Shown here: positions 43,401 through 52,369 of the stretch, piece by piece | How positions within the stretch are numbered: the stretch's first letter is position 1 | Layout of the letters: each line of letters starts with the position of its first letter | From: Prunella strophiata | Taxonomy: Eukaryota > Chordata > Aves > Passeriformes > Prunellidae | Assembly (NCBI GenBank): GCA_036583965.1 | Contig: JAZBQD010000014.1 | Location: forward strand, 983,501 to 1,047,500 | DNA: 64,000 bases | Direction: 5' to 3' | The notes under the pieces: model-generated | Told to the model about the DNA's origin: nothing | The model's input: the letters and a program-made list of their open reading frames with translations, nothing else | Databases searched by the model: none | Translations under genes and position numbers: made by a program

Positions 43401-45201
43401 GCTTGCAAGGATTCAGGTTCTTCTATCAATTGAACCACTAATCACCCAAAAAACCCCCACAAAACATCCCACACTGGAGCGCAGCTTTTCTTTTTTTTTT
43501 TTTGCATCTTCCAAAATCCCAGAATTGTAATAGGAATCATAATTTAAGAAATAAATTCTCAAAACTTTTGTGGAAAAAAAAATTTTTTTTTTTCTGTAGC
43601 AGCTTCATAGAAAATATGATTTTCAGAAAATTTAACTATAGAAGCACTGCCACGAATTGCATTTGCCTCTTCTAGTGTGCAAAGCAAGTCTTTTAGATTT
43701 AGTCAGCTGTAGATTTTTCAAGTTTTAATGGACACTAACCTTAAAATATATATGTTTCAACAACACCAGTATTAGCCACTACTATGACTGTGCAATAAAC
43801 TTTAATATATCAGGAATGTTTAATGAATTATCTCCAAAGGAAGAAATGTTCTAGTAAAAACAATACCAAAATGCATCAAACTGAGTTTGTGTCTCCAATC
43901 TTCTACTTTAGGAAATGTACTGAAAGGACAAGTGGCAGAAAGAGATTTAAACCAGAACACCAAAGAAGAAACAGTGGAACACAACAGCAAACATTTTTCC
44001 AGACTGCTTGAATAATGATTTTGCAACCAGCTGAAGAACATCTCAGGAATGCTTCTGATTTTTTTATTTGCTTTGTTGGGTGTCTAAATAACAATGTGGC
44101 TGGCTATTGTAGAAATCAGACTTGCTCAACAACTGGCTCAAGCAAGAAGCATTTCTATCAACTTGGTTTAATTTGACAGAGTAACCAGCAGGTTGTGCTG
44201 GGAGATTCCCTACAGCAGGAGGCCATAATAATGCATGGGAGATGCCCTACCTGCTACAGAACAGGTGGATTTTGTTTGAGCAATGCTTTTTTTTTTTTTT
44301 TTTTTTAAATATGCTCAAAATAATACCCAGGGGAGATTCAGAATGTGAATCTGAATTCTGAATTCAGAAGGCAGGTCCTCAGTGCAGGTATTAGGATACA
44401 TAAAGTTTGTTTATACTGGTGTGTTCTTAAATACTTTTCCTCTTGTCCAAACACAAAACTCCTTTGTACCTTTACACATAATCTTACTCCTAACAGCAGG
44501 GAAGCAGTTCCTAAATTCTCCCTCTGACTGAAGCCTGGCATTTGTGCCAATAACCTTAGGGACCAGTTTTAAGAGTTGAGCATCCACACTGCCAGCAGCT
44601 GACCAGCTTCAGAGGAGCCAAGCTCGTGCACCAGCTACACATGATGCACCCACAAACATTGCTTTGACTTGCTGAAAGCTGCAGAGGTGAAAACACTGCA
44701 GTGCATTTTGCAGAGGAGCAGCTAAGTAATCAGCTGTCAGAGGAGGCTGGGGACAACAGATGTTAACACCACGCTCAAGAGCACGCTTCCACAAGAGAAC
44801 CAGCAGAACACAAAACAACCACCGGGCTGCCACCCACCTAGGAAGTGCAGGAACATGCAGATGCACACCAGCTTGGTCCTGCCCACCAGGTACTCTGCCA
44901 GCCAGCCCAGCAGCACGGGGGTGAGCGTGGAGGTGCCCACGAAGCACATGTTGGCCATGGCTGCCTGGTGGCTGCGGTAGCCGAGCTTGGCGGTGCAGAA
45001 GAGGATCATGTTGCACACGATGCCGAAGAACGTGAAGCGCTCGCACAGCTCCACCAGCAGCACGCACACGGCCTCGTGGAGCTTCTTCTCACCTTCAGGC
45101 AGCTTCCCAGCACAGCTGCTCCTGCCAGCTCCTTGCTCCTTGTCAGCCATGTGGTGCAAAAATCCCTTCTCCTGCGTGTCTCTTCTGTCTGCATCAGGCA
45201 T
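15323..45201 (-). CDS. SLC15A5: SLC15A5, solute carrier family 15 member 5 (nine coding exons, complete)
   Basis: The coding sequence joins 45201-44838, 43161-42939, 38839-38670, 36774-36554, 33756-33570, 30026-29838, 25330-25199, 17381-17273 and 15467-15323, all on the minus strand. The exon lengths are 364, 223, 170, 221, 187, 189, 132, 109 and 145 nt. They sum to 1740 nt, which is 579 codons plus a stop, and every junction keeps the frame. From memory the human protein is also about 579 residues. The family is the proton-coupled oligopeptide transporters (POT/PTR2, a major-facilitator branch), integral membrane proteins with 12 helices; 12 hydrophobic stretches can be placed here. The TM1 motif [10 protein letters not shown] (residues 51-60) matches the family E-x-x-E-R-F pattern. 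SLC15A5 itself is an orphan with no established substrate, so peptide transport is only a family expectation. No disabling change is visible. Identification is by recognising the protein family and its exon series, not by a database search. Confidence 0.95.
15468..17272 (-). other. SLC15A5 intron 8
   Basis: This 1805-nt intron is phase 2. A 15-bp motif is repeated 31 bp apart (16581 and 16612), apparently a small tandem duplication. Short open frames around 16403-17014 on both strands show no family resemblance. Confidence 0.85.
16581..16626. repeat. 15-bp direct repeat, 31-bp period, in SLC15A5 intron 8
   Basis: ATGCTGACAACAGAA occurs at 16581-16595 and 16612-16626, each preceded by TTTATTTA-like sequence. 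This indicates a small tandem duplication. Confidence 0.85.
17273..17381 (-). CDS. SLC15A5: SLC15A5 exon 8 (residues 496-531, TM12)
   Basis: The acceptor CTCCTTCACCAG precedes 17381 and restores frame after exon 7 as a glycine codon. The exon encodes [15 protein letters not shown] (496-510), a polar extracellular segment, and TM12 with [21 protein letters not shown] (511-531). The four phenylalanines followed by L-A-S-L and L-G-F-W are characteristic of SLC15A5 as I recall it. The donor is CAG/GTACGT. Without splicing the frame would add only three residues and stop at a TGA at 17266-17264. The next exon fits both phase and family sequence better. Confidence 0.92.
17382..25198 (-). other. SLC15A5 intron 7
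   Basis: At 7817 nt this is the longest intron, phase 1. It contains an A29 run (22371-22399), an A21 run (22481-22501), a G9 run near 23851-23859 and an AAAG/AAAAG-rich patch at 23290-23322. The rest is AT-rich sequence without gene signatures. Many short open frames here are not supported as coding. Confidence 0.85.
22371..22501. repeat. Paired poly(A) runs A29 and A21
   Basis: A29 lies at 22371-22399 and A21 at 22481-22501, separated by about 80 bases of unique sequence, inside SLC15A5 intron 7. Their lengths are prone to sequencing error. Confidence 0.9.
25199..25330 (-). CDS. SLC15A5: SLC15A5 exon 7 (residues 452-495, TM11)
   Basis: The acceptor CTTCCTTCCTAAG precedes 25330, and the first two bases complete a cysteine codon split from exon 6. 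The product [15 protein letters not shown] (452-466) aligns with the family stretch after TM10 where a P-x-x-M/I-R/K-G/S pattern precedes TM11. TM11 is [18 protein letters not shown]. The exon ends ACT CAA G with donor GTAAGA. A second AG (TTCATTCCAG) lies 22 bases inside the exon; using it would break the frame from exon 6. The acceptor sits only about 30 nt from a 423-bp A/C-only tract (G/U in the transcript). Confidence 0.91.
25362..25784. repeat. 423-bp A/C-only low-complexity tract (G/U-rich in SLC15A5 pre-mRNA)
   Basis: The plus strand is almost entirely A and C here; by my count there are only about four G and about ten T in 423 bases. It is not a simple microsatellite but a mix of A-runs with C2-C5 blocks. 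Part of it has a 20-bp period: C5 runs begin at 25565, 25585 and 25605, with a further one at 25630. It lies in intron 6, ending about 30 nt from the exon 7 acceptor. The sense transcript would carry hundreds of G/U bases with G4-G5 runs. It generates several long spurious open frames on the minus strand. Confidence 0.95.
27339..27705 (-). mobile_element. CR1-type LINE, 5'-truncated 3' fragment
   Basis: The plus strand reads the reverse complement of a CR1 3' end. It begins ATAGAATAGCTTGGGTTGGG, continues with AGGGACTTCAAAGGTC, then AGGGACACCTTCCACTA, then GGGATGGGAGAGTCACAG, and ends with TTTTCCAGGCTGAACAACCTC. These are the landmark blocks of avian CR1 tails in the right order and spacing. 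The element therefore lies on the minus strand, with its 3' end at the left. No reverse-transcriptase frame remains. Confidence 0.9.
29508..29600 (-). mobile_element. CR1-like fragment (short)
   Basis: The block AAATCATCACAGGAGGGGCC followed by GAGCTCATCCAGTCCAGCCC and CTGCCTGAAGCAGG resembles the CR1 3' region in reverse complement. Similarity fades beyond about 29600. Family assignment is by eye. Confidence 0.5.
29838..30026 (-). CDS. SLC15A5: SLC15A5 exon 6 (residues 389-451, TM9-TM10)
   Basis: Two AG acceptors lie six bases apart: CACCCAG before 30026 and TTGTAG before 30020. Both keep frame, and the first adds two valines. I chose the first because it has the better pyrimidine stretch and makes the total 579 residues, matching my recollection of the human length. 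TM9 is [14 protein letters not shown]. After a polar loop with [17 protein letters not shown]10 reads [19 protein letters not shown], keeping the P-x-x-Q-Y and G-x-A/G-E features of POT TM10. The exon ends CCTCCT with a near-perfect donor GTGAGT, splitting a cysteine codon after its first base. Confidence 0.92.
30027..33569 (-). other. SLC15A5 intron 5
   Basis: This 3543-nt intron, phase 1, is AT-rich unique-looking sequence with a T17 run near 30278-30295. No gene or recognisable transposon can be supported in it. Confidence 0.85.
33570..33756 (-). CDS. SLC15A5: SLC15A5 exon 5 (residues 327-388, TM8)
   Basis: The acceptor CTTCAATGCAG precedes 33756 and the exon starts in phase 0. It encodes [19 protein letters not shown] (327-345) and then TM8 ([20 protein letters not shown]), followed by a short polar segment with SSKNTGHS. 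The segment Q-T-M-N matches the family pattern around TM7/TM8. The exon ends ATT G with donor GTATGA, and an A-rich run starts immediately inside the intron on the transcribed sense strand. The phase-1 end matches the exon 6 start. Confidence 0.93.
33757..36553 (-). other. SLC15A5 intron 4
   Basis: This 2797-nt intron is phase 0. It contains a T/G-rich stretch on the plus strand at about 35336-35390 and another at about 34490-34542, plus a purine-rich AGG/GGAA stretch at about 35722-35768. I see no coding or transposon signature. Confidence 0.85.
36554..36774 (-). CDS. SLC15A5: SLC15A5 exon 4 (residues 253-326, central loop and TM7)
   Basis: The acceptor ATTGCTTGCAG precedes 36774, and two bases complete an aspartate codon. 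The first part ([17 protein letters not shown]) is followed by a hydrophilic stretch with several His, Lys, Glu and Gly residues ([13 protein letters not shown]), corresponding to the loop between the two six-helix halves. TM7 follows as [17 protein letters not shown]. The exon closes on a complete codon (ATG CAG), so the next intron is phase 0. The donor is CAG/GTGGGT. In the annotated strand the exon has no stop and joins exon 5 as [10 protein letters not shown], a sequence typical of the end of POT TM7. Confidence 0.93.
36775..38669 (-). other. SLC15A5 intron 3
   Basis: This 1895-nt intron, phase 1, has a strong GTAAGA donor. An A20-class run lies near 37904-37923. I see no other feature. 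Confidence 0.85.
38670..38839 (-). CDS. SLC15A5: SLC15A5 exon 3 (residues 196-252, TM5-TM6)
   Basis: The acceptor TGTGTTCCAG precedes 38839, and the first G completes the tryptophan codon begun in exon 2. The exon reads through TM5 ([16 protein letters not shown], from residue 197) and TM6 ([20 protein letters not shown]). The [14 protein letters not shown] segment across the exon 2/3 junction is where PTR2 signature 2 falls; relatives usually have N-x-G here and this protein has N-L-N. The exon ends in YKPKT plus one base. The donor ACAG/GTAAGA is a strong consensus match. An upstream ATG in the same open frame lies before the acceptor and is not coding. Confidence 0.93.
38840..42938 (-). 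other. SLC15A5 intron 2
   Basis: This 4099-nt intron, phase 2, has a weak GTTGGT donor. It contains a 20-bp perfect direct repeat 98 bp apart (40060 and 40158) beside A-rich runs. On the plus strand at 39333-39611 there is an unrecognised 92-codon open frame. Otherwise it is ordinary AT-rich sequence. Confidence 0.85.
40060..40177. repeat. 20-bp direct repeat, 98 bp apart, in SLC15A5 intron 2
   Basis: AAACCCTTTTTCATACAAAA occurs at 40060-40079 and at 40158-40177. Both copies are followed by A-rich runs, so slippage or duplication of an A-flanked segment is likely. Confidence 0.85.
42939..43161 (-). CDS. SLC15A5: SLC15A5 exon 2 (residues 122-195, TM3 end, TM4, TM5 start)
   Basis: The acceptor TTTGCATTCCAG lies just before 43161, and the first two bases complete a glycine codon. 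The exon encodes the end of TM3, then a polar loop with [12 protein letters not shown] (131-142), then TM4 from about 154 with [11 protein letters not shown] (166-176). That is the equivalent of the family G-x-G-G-I-K/R segment, but the following G-A-D-Q-F-type stretch of typical POTs is absent; here it reads SAYSLED. The exon ends in SFFN plus two bases of a tryptophan codon, leading into TM5. The donor is CTG followed by GTTGGT, a weak site with a competing GTAATT four bases further on. Only the first keeps frame with exon 3. Confidence 0.93.
43162..44837 (-). other. SLC15A5 intron 1
   Basis: This is a GT-AG intron of 1676 nt, phase 1. It holds a T20 run at 44287-44306 and smaller T/A runs near 43490-43592. 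No other gene or recognisable transposon is visible. Confidence 0.85.
44838..45201 (-). CDS. SLC15A5: SLC15A5 exon 1 (residues 1-121, start codon, TM1-TM3)
   Basis: The ATG at 45201 is the first in-frame methionine after an in-frame TGA at 45222-45220, which fixes the start. A second in-frame ATG at residue 18 is a less likely start. A charged N-terminus of about 40 residues precedes TM1 (about 44-69), which carries the POT motif E51-x-x-E54-R55-F56 with F58-F59 where most relatives have two tyrosines. TM2 (about 82-107) runs into [12 protein letters not shown] (99-110), the place of PTR2 signature 1, where a glutamate (E103) stands for the usual aspartate. TM3 begins at about 111. The donor is CTAG followed by GTGGGT at 44837, and the last base starts a glycine codon. 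This exon is clearly richer in G+C and CpG than the rest of the gene. Confidence 0.94.
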
Positions 45202-45222
45202 GCCTGTCTTCTTTTTTTTTCA

Positions 45223-45420
45223 GTAGATCAGCTTGAGTTACAGGTACACCTCTGTGCTCCTCCACTCTCATTAGCAGACTGGCAAGACTCTCACTTTGAA
45301 TTCCACACTCTGCTACTACAATTTCTTAGGGCACCTGTCACTTTTGAGATATTACATATAGGATCAAAGAATATTTAAACCCCTCCCCCCCCCCCCCAAA
45401 AAAAAAAAAAAACTACACTA
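45223..45420 (-). promoter_or_regulatory. Proximal 5' flank of SLC15A5 (possible AT-rich core promoter element)
   Basis: No CpG island lies upstream of the start exon; the GC-rich part is exon 1 itself. About 170-180 bases upstream of the ATG the sense strand reads TTTAAATAT (plus 45371-45379), a TATA-like block, beside CTTTGATCC (TCF/LEF-like or HNF-like) and a G13 run. These could mark a tissue-specific core promoter, but no transcription start can be fixed from sequence and an upstream non-coding exon is possible. Confidence 0.2.
45385..45412. repeat. C13A15 homopolymer junction
   Basis: Thirteen C residues are followed by fifteen A residues, about 185 bp upstream of the SLC15A5 start codon. 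In the gene's sense strand this is T15G13, next to a TATA-like block. Confidence 0.9.
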
Positions 45421-46409
45421 ACATTTCAGCTTCTGAACACAGCAACACTAGGAAGGTAAGTAGTTTATTTAATTAGTTCACTTGGGGGTGAATGAGTTTT
45501 TTTTTTCCCCCAGAATTATATTACCTATTAAATGATGTGAATCCAATATTGTATGCTAAACTCAATCTGTATGTTAAAGATAAAGGTTTAAACACACATG
45601 AAAGCTAACACTTTCAGCAGAATTCAAATAACAGATTGAGAAAATAATTCGGTTAAAACCATCCAATACTTTAATTAGGCAACAAGTGAAAAACAGCAAG
45701 TAGATAAATACAGGGATTTTTTTTAAGGTTAACATTATCAAATGATTGTGCTATTTCTTTCTATTTCTGGTTGAAATTCAGATAAAGGTAATTATAAAAA
45801 TAAGTAATGCTACTAGGTTTAAGTTAGAAAAACAAGTTTTAAAACAAAGTAAGTTGAATCTATTATCAAAAGAAAAAAGAGCAATCCTAGAAGCAGCCTA
45901 GCCCAAAACTGTTTCTTAAGGCAGATTCTGCCCTGTAGCTACAATGCACCAGAAGGGGCAGGGGCACAGGCAGTATTTTATGTTTTCTTTCATATCAAAC
46001 AAAAGTTATTACAGCCTTGAAAGGGAGTGCCAAACTCACAGTGCTTTATAATCTTCCTGCTATTTTATCCACAGCAAAGGCTGCTGATTTTCCAGGTCAG
46101 CTTCTCCATTTTGTGGAGCTCATGAAGATCACTAACACCTGATCAAAATGATCCCACCTACCAATGGAAGCATCCCACATCTGTCTTGTGCATGCATGCA
46201 CGAGCTACAAGGAAGTGGAACACCAGGTCAGCCTCTCTGAACAGAGCTCTCAGTGTTTCTGATGGCATTTTTTGAGACATGGGTTCTGCTGTTTGTTTCT
46301 ATCTGTCCTCATAACTACTCAAATTTGGCCTCTTCAGATCTATTTACTACATCACAAAACAGAAGCACAATGGTGTATAAGCAGTATGGATAAAGATGCC
46401 AAGATTACC

Positions 46410-46410
<1 letters not shown>

Positions 46411-46438
<28 letters not shown>
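46411..46438. repeat. Poly(A) run, A28
   Basis: This is an uninterrupted run of 28 A. No transposon body could be recognised to its left, so its origin is unclear. Confidence 0.9.
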
Positions 46439-46440
<2 letters not shown>

Positions 46441-49399
46441 AACCATGATTCAGACACAAAGCCTAAAAACTCTGAAGTTTAAATATAAGTAGTAATAGTT
46501 TGTTTCCTAAAATTAAATATATTTTTCACCTATTACAAGTCTAAAGCAAAAACCTTGTAGTTTTCAGAGACATTCAACTGGGGATGAAAACAGCTGTGAC
46601 TTCTAACATGCCAAGAACTACTTCTGTTTTCTGATCCATGATAGCTAAAAATGATCCTCCTTTGAGCAAACCAACCAGAGAAGTCAAAAGTATAAATCAG
46701 CTTAATTTCTTCATCAAAGCCTAAAGAAGCCAATCTCAAGTCAACACAGGACAGAGAAAAGAATTTTAACTCAGAGGTGCACATATCTTCTGTTGCATGA
46801 ACAGAGCATCTTCTTCATGTTTTATCTAACTGCTCCTAAATAAAATAATTTTTCCTTTTTCTTTAAGCATCAGATAAAAAACATAAGGAAAAATAAACTC
46901 TTGCTCCAATAGACGTTTGAATATAAAATACTCTGTTTTCCTTCAGAGTGCCAAGTTTACCTGTTCTCATGGGTGCTGGCAGCTCACAGTGAATCACATC
47001 ATGGGAACCAGCACAGAGAGCAGGGCTCCTAGCTGGGATAGCTCTTAGTCCTCATGTGGTCTCATTTACCCAAATTTGGGGTCACAAGGTGGGAAAAGGG
47101 CATAATTGACCAAGCCTTATAAATGCCCTAGAAAGCAGGAATTGGGTGATTTCCATGATTGCTTTTGAATTGCCTTTGTATGTGATCAATGAGGGTGTGG
47201 TGGTGACAGTCCCAGATCAATCAGTACATGATCAACATGTGCAGTGCTAAGAGAATGTACAGCTTCATGTAACAATAGGATCTTTATTGATTTACTTTTT
47301 TAATCACTTCTGCAGCAATTATAGCTGGTCAGTCTATTTACTTGACATGTTTTCTAGTGAATTCTAGTTGAATCATCTGGCATTTAATTGGCTTATTCTT
47401 ACCCAAGGTAATAGAACTGCATAAAGCCTGATGAAAAACCTCTATTATTTGCATTAACATATGTAGAGCTTTATATATACTGAAGCTCCTAGAAACTGGA
47501 CACATAAAATAACTGCTATTTCAAAATCCAGCCCTTCTAGCAGTACTTCTATCTGCCAGTAAGGGCTTTGTGTGTTTTTTAAACAAATCTTTAAAGATCT
47601 GAAAATGTGGCAGTCACATCTTGGAGAGATGTTTGTAAAAATACTTGTTTCTCACATGGCAATGTCAGCCCATGAGAGGTCTGGCTGTTAATAAAAGAGT
47701 TGCTATTTGGTGCTCTACCACCCCAGGTTAAAGGTTGCTTCTTCTCATACTAGAACCTACACATTAACATTAGGCAAGTGAATTAAGCTGCTCAGGTTGG
47801 AACTGAAATTTTCTATGAATTTTCTCTGACATGGGGTAATAATTGTCAGTGTCTTTATTGTAGAGGTAATTTACTGAAATAGCAGAACTTCAGTGTCCAG
47901 CACAACAATTCTAGCTAAAAGGTAATAGTGGCTTTAGACCTCTGTTTGTGTTCTAGAAAGGTCAGTCTCTAATATTTTAGTAAATTTAATTCAGCTTTAC
48001 TCTTTTTTAAAGAGCATGTGAGAGGTGTTACCCATCATCATAGCAGTGGCTGTGGTTCCTGCTAAATATCCAGGGTGGAAACATAATTGACATGGACAAG
48101 GCTGACAAAGCAACACAAGAATTTTGACACTTGTAAATAAAACATTATGTGGGTCAAATCTTTCTAGTTAGCACCAGGATTCCCATTAACTTGCATGGTT
48201 TGAGAATCTGGCTCAATGACCACTGACTTGAGGACTAAAATTTAAAAGAGAAGAAATGAAGAGCAAAAGGTTCATACTTAAAAAAAATAATAACAATTTA
48301 ACTTCTAGGGTGAACTTTGTCTTTTTCTATTAATTTTTTTTGTTCTTTTGTTGGACAGTGTGTTAATTCCTATTCTCTACATCCTATTTCATTATTTCAG
48401 TTGAATAATGAAACTTTTTTTGTTGAAATTGTTACCTCAGACAACTATTTCAGTGATTTCTGCATTGCCTGTCACTGGAGTTTCAGAGTACTCTGGCCTG
48501 AGAGAGAAGTGTGACAGAATATGGCAGTGCTTCTTTTGGAGTTCCCAGAATTTCAAACTCATATCTGATGCTTCTGAGAAACTTCATTAGCATCAGTAAA
48601 AATGCTGCCTAGGTTTTGTCTGACTACATCCCAGAAGAATGAATACTGCAAACCCCAAGTGCTTGTGAAGCATGTAAAAGGTCAATTAGGAAACTGAAAT
48701 GTAGTCATCATGAGTTTGAGAAAGCCAATTTATGAAATCTGTTATGTTAGCAAATCTACTAAAAATAAAATTGTTTTATAAAGATCTCTCATTTTTAAAA
48801 GGACACTTTAAAGGCTGAAAAATGGCATCTATAAAATAACCAGTTCTTAAAATTACTGATTATATAAGAAATTCTCTGAGAAGTTCTGGTACCCCATCAA
48901 CTTTGAATAATTTTATTTTCCCTTTGGTAAGTATTTTTGCAAAAGTTTCAACACTTTAGCCAGATGTTAACTGGAAACCTCACCCAATTCTTCCTTGCTG
49001 CAGGAGGGATGTTATGTCTATCTTTTTCCATGGCCGCTTTTGTCTGTGAAAGTGCAAGATCAAGTTGAGACTTTAAATTTATGGAAAAGCTGTATTTTAA
49101 GAGGTATATTTACTTTTTCCTAATATAGTAATAATAAAAAATAGTGTGGGAAAGCCATTTTCTTTATTCTGCTGAAATGCAGCAGACCAAGAAAGAGAAT
49201 TAAATCCCTCTCCCAAGAGGACCTGGTGGAGAGTGTAGACAGGACATCTTCTGCTAGAAGCTTTATTTTCTCTGCTTGCCCTGCAAAAGCCTTCTCCCTG
49301 AATCCCACTTCCCCCCAGTGTAATTTTTGTCCCTCTCTCTTGCTTATTTAAGCAGGGAGTGTGGCAAAAGCACAGAACTGGCACCAAGCAGGAATTCCA

Positions 49400-49876
49400 T
49401 GGCACCTGAAGCAGGACAAGGATGTACAAGACAGAACACACTGGAGTGAGTGCAGTGAAGGGCCATGAAGATGCTGAGGGGACTGAAGCATCCCTGACAT
49501 GACCAGAGGCTGGGAGAGCTGGCACTGCTCAGCCTGGAGAAGAGTTTTTATTAATGTATGAAAATTTGAAGGGAAGGTGCAAAGAGGGCAGAGACAGGCT
49601 CTCCTCAGTGCTGCCCAGGGACAGGACAAGAGGCAACGAGCACAAAATGTAACAGAGGGAGCTCAATTTAGGAATAATCAAAAACTTGTGGGGTTGTCAA
49701 ATACTGAAAGATGTTGCCCAGTGAGGATGAAGCAGAATCTGCATTCCTGAAGTTATTAAAAACCTGACTGGAGACAGTGCTGAGCCAGCTGCTGCAGGTG
49801 ACTCTGCTCTGCGCAGGTGGGGTAGAGTAGAAAATTGCCAGAGGTTCCTTCCAACCTCAACTATTCTGTAATGCTG
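49400..49876 (+). mobile_element. CR1-type LINE, 5'-truncated and diverged
   Basis: CR1 landmarks occur in forward order: CACTGGAGTGAGTGCAGTGA, then GGCTGGGAGAGCTGGCACTG, CTCAGCCTGGAGAAGAG, GGGACAGGACAAGAGGCAAC, GCCAGCTGCTGCAGGTGACT, and finally CCTTCCAACCTCAACTATTC. It is diverged, with small deletions, and it shows no intact coding frame. The left limit is approximate. Confidence 0.85.
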
Positions 49877-52347
49877 AGCAGCAACACTAAATACTTTGGC
49901 AAAGTAGGCTCTAAGCAAGATGAGAGAAGAAAAAAGTTTCTTGCTCAGTTGCAGGGCATGACCTCTCTGAGTGAGGAATTTACTTTACACTCTATGAGTG
50001 CTAATGTATTTTGATTTTTTTTTTTTTTTCAGGGAGATGGTTTTAAAATTGCTGATCCTCAAACCTTTACTATAAATGAGAATTATTTTGCCATGATTAC
50101 CCTGTTCCTTCAAACTGCACATGTTTTATTTTGGGGACTTTGTTCAAACATATATAATTAGCTATGCTAAGCAGTTTATCATATGTTCTAAGGCTTTTGT
50201 CTTTATTGCACCTAGATGACGGTTTTATAATTCAGGAGTAATTGAATTGCAATTATTTTTCATGATGCATGGTGTGGTTTTATATCATGTTGTTGGCAGA
50301 TATTCTTTATGGTGTCGTTTGGCCTAATGGGAAAATTAGAAGTAGCTCTATCATATAGAAAGATGGCTTTTTTGTGTCATGTTATAGTTTGTAGATGGCA
50401 CCCAGGATATTTTCTTTTGACATATAGATTTTTAGGTGGAGGCTGAAATGAGATTCTAAAGCAGAGTTCACAGTTGAGACAATATTATCTGTACATCAAG
50501 ATGATTTCAACTATTCTCCCATAGTGACAGTTCATTTATATTCAAGTCCATTTAGTAGACTGTGGTTAGTATTCTAAAATACATATATAAGTACTATGTG
50601 GTGGTGGAGTTTCTGCTCTAAATTCATCCCTGATCCAACAAAACTGGTTTCAGAGAAGCCAGGAAAAGGTGTCAGCATCTTTTTTAGAAGCAAATCTCCA
50701 TCAGAGCAGGGGATTGACAGCAGATCTCCCACCTCAGTGAAGAGATTTCCAACCACTGCAGTGCCCAGGTAGTCTCTAATCTCTCCTGCTGGAGCTTCAC
50801 ATTGTGTCAAGCTTTGTGAGCTCTATGGGAGCTGACTTTGTTAATCTAGAGATGAGGGCTGCTCTCCTGGAATTTGGGAAGAGGCAAATGCAAGGCTCCA
50901 TGTCAATGAGTAGTCAATTATGTCTACAGAAGAGAATTTCTTCAACACACAGGACAAAGAAAGCACTGTCTGAGAAAAGTTTTGGCCCAAGAATGGTAGA
51001 AAATAAGACCTGAATGCTGGACCCAGCAGAGCATCCTTTTACAAAGGGAAAAGTATTCAAAAAAATACACAAAGTTTTTGGTTTTATCCACAAAAGAATA
51101 TCTGGAATCTCACAAATTTGCATGGGATGTGTCAATAGTCATATGAACCCCAGATTGTCTGCCCATATAAAATCACACAGATGATCACATAAAAGTTCAT
51201 GGCAGGAAGTTTCAGACAGTCCTCTTGAAACCTCTTCTATTTCCCTTAAATGTTCATGCACATTTCTGCCTTGTAAACTAGTACAGAAAGAAGTGTAACA
51301 TAATTTTATTTATCCATCTGCAAACTTGAATGTCCACAAGCTGAGAACTGTGTGAATCACTCCAAACCCTGTCTACAGTGCCTTGTGTGGCTTGATTGAG
51401 GGAGAAACTGGCAGAATTTAAAATCTTTCCCTTGTAATGGCCAATATTTTCTCATTAAAACTGATTTTTGATCGAGTTTTTGATCTTCATGACAGGTGTC
51501 AGCATGGTCAGCAGATAAAGGATCCTTCCAGGTAAAATGTCCTTTATTGTCAGCAATTTGCCTAAAATGGGCAAAAATTAAGTTGCACTCCTAATATGGG
51601 GATATGGAAACAGAACTGCTACAAAATTAGCTTCAACTGAAATACACCAGATTAACTTTTTAAAGTTAACCTGGCTGATTTGGACCAAAACAGATGACAG
51701 AAGGCTCACTCAATCCTTTCCACTGATGGAATGGGTGAGTGCTGGATGTTTTCAGCTGCAGAGGTTTATGAAGGAAGGGGAGGTTTTCCCATGCCTCAGA
51801 CACTGATAACAACACATCATGTAACTTTATAGATGGCTGCACCTCTGGGCCTCTGCTATTTGATGATGTGAATACACCTTTTGCTAACTGCATTTGGCTC
51901 TTTAAAGACATCACTGGATTTCCCAAAGCACAGTTGCTCCCACTTGGATTGCAGTCTGTGAGATCTGAATTTGTATTTGGAAATGCTGTTTTCAATTTTC
52001 ACTTAAAAATCACACTTACAGCTCCTCCACCTGCTATTCAGTGCTCACATAGAATATTTTTCATGTTCAATACAAGAGATGTCTGCAACATCTGCCCAGG
52101 CAGCTTTGAAAGCATGGAAGCAATTTAAGAGAAATAGAACTAGAATAATTATTACCTTTATTTATATTTGATACATCTTTAAGATTCAGAGTTATTGGGT
52201 TTTTTTTAAACACTGGACTTTAAATTTCAGTTTAAGTGCTGGTGTGTGAATTTCAGAACAAATGCAATGTTTACATGGAATACACTGAGTTTAAAAATAA
52301 TCCTCCTCCATTTTGAGACATGCAATATACTACATTTTGAAAAATTC

Positions 52348-52369
52348 TTTTTTTTTTTTTTTTTTTTTT
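52348..52369. repeat. Poly(T) run, T22
   Basis: An uninterrupted T run in intergenic DNA, with no recognised element attached. Confidence 0.9.

Noticed and set aside
44845..45378. 177-codon plus-strand open frame rich in His, Gln and Ala
   Set aside because: It is the antisense shadow of GC-rich SLC15A5 exon 1, whose minus-strand frame is clearly the real one.
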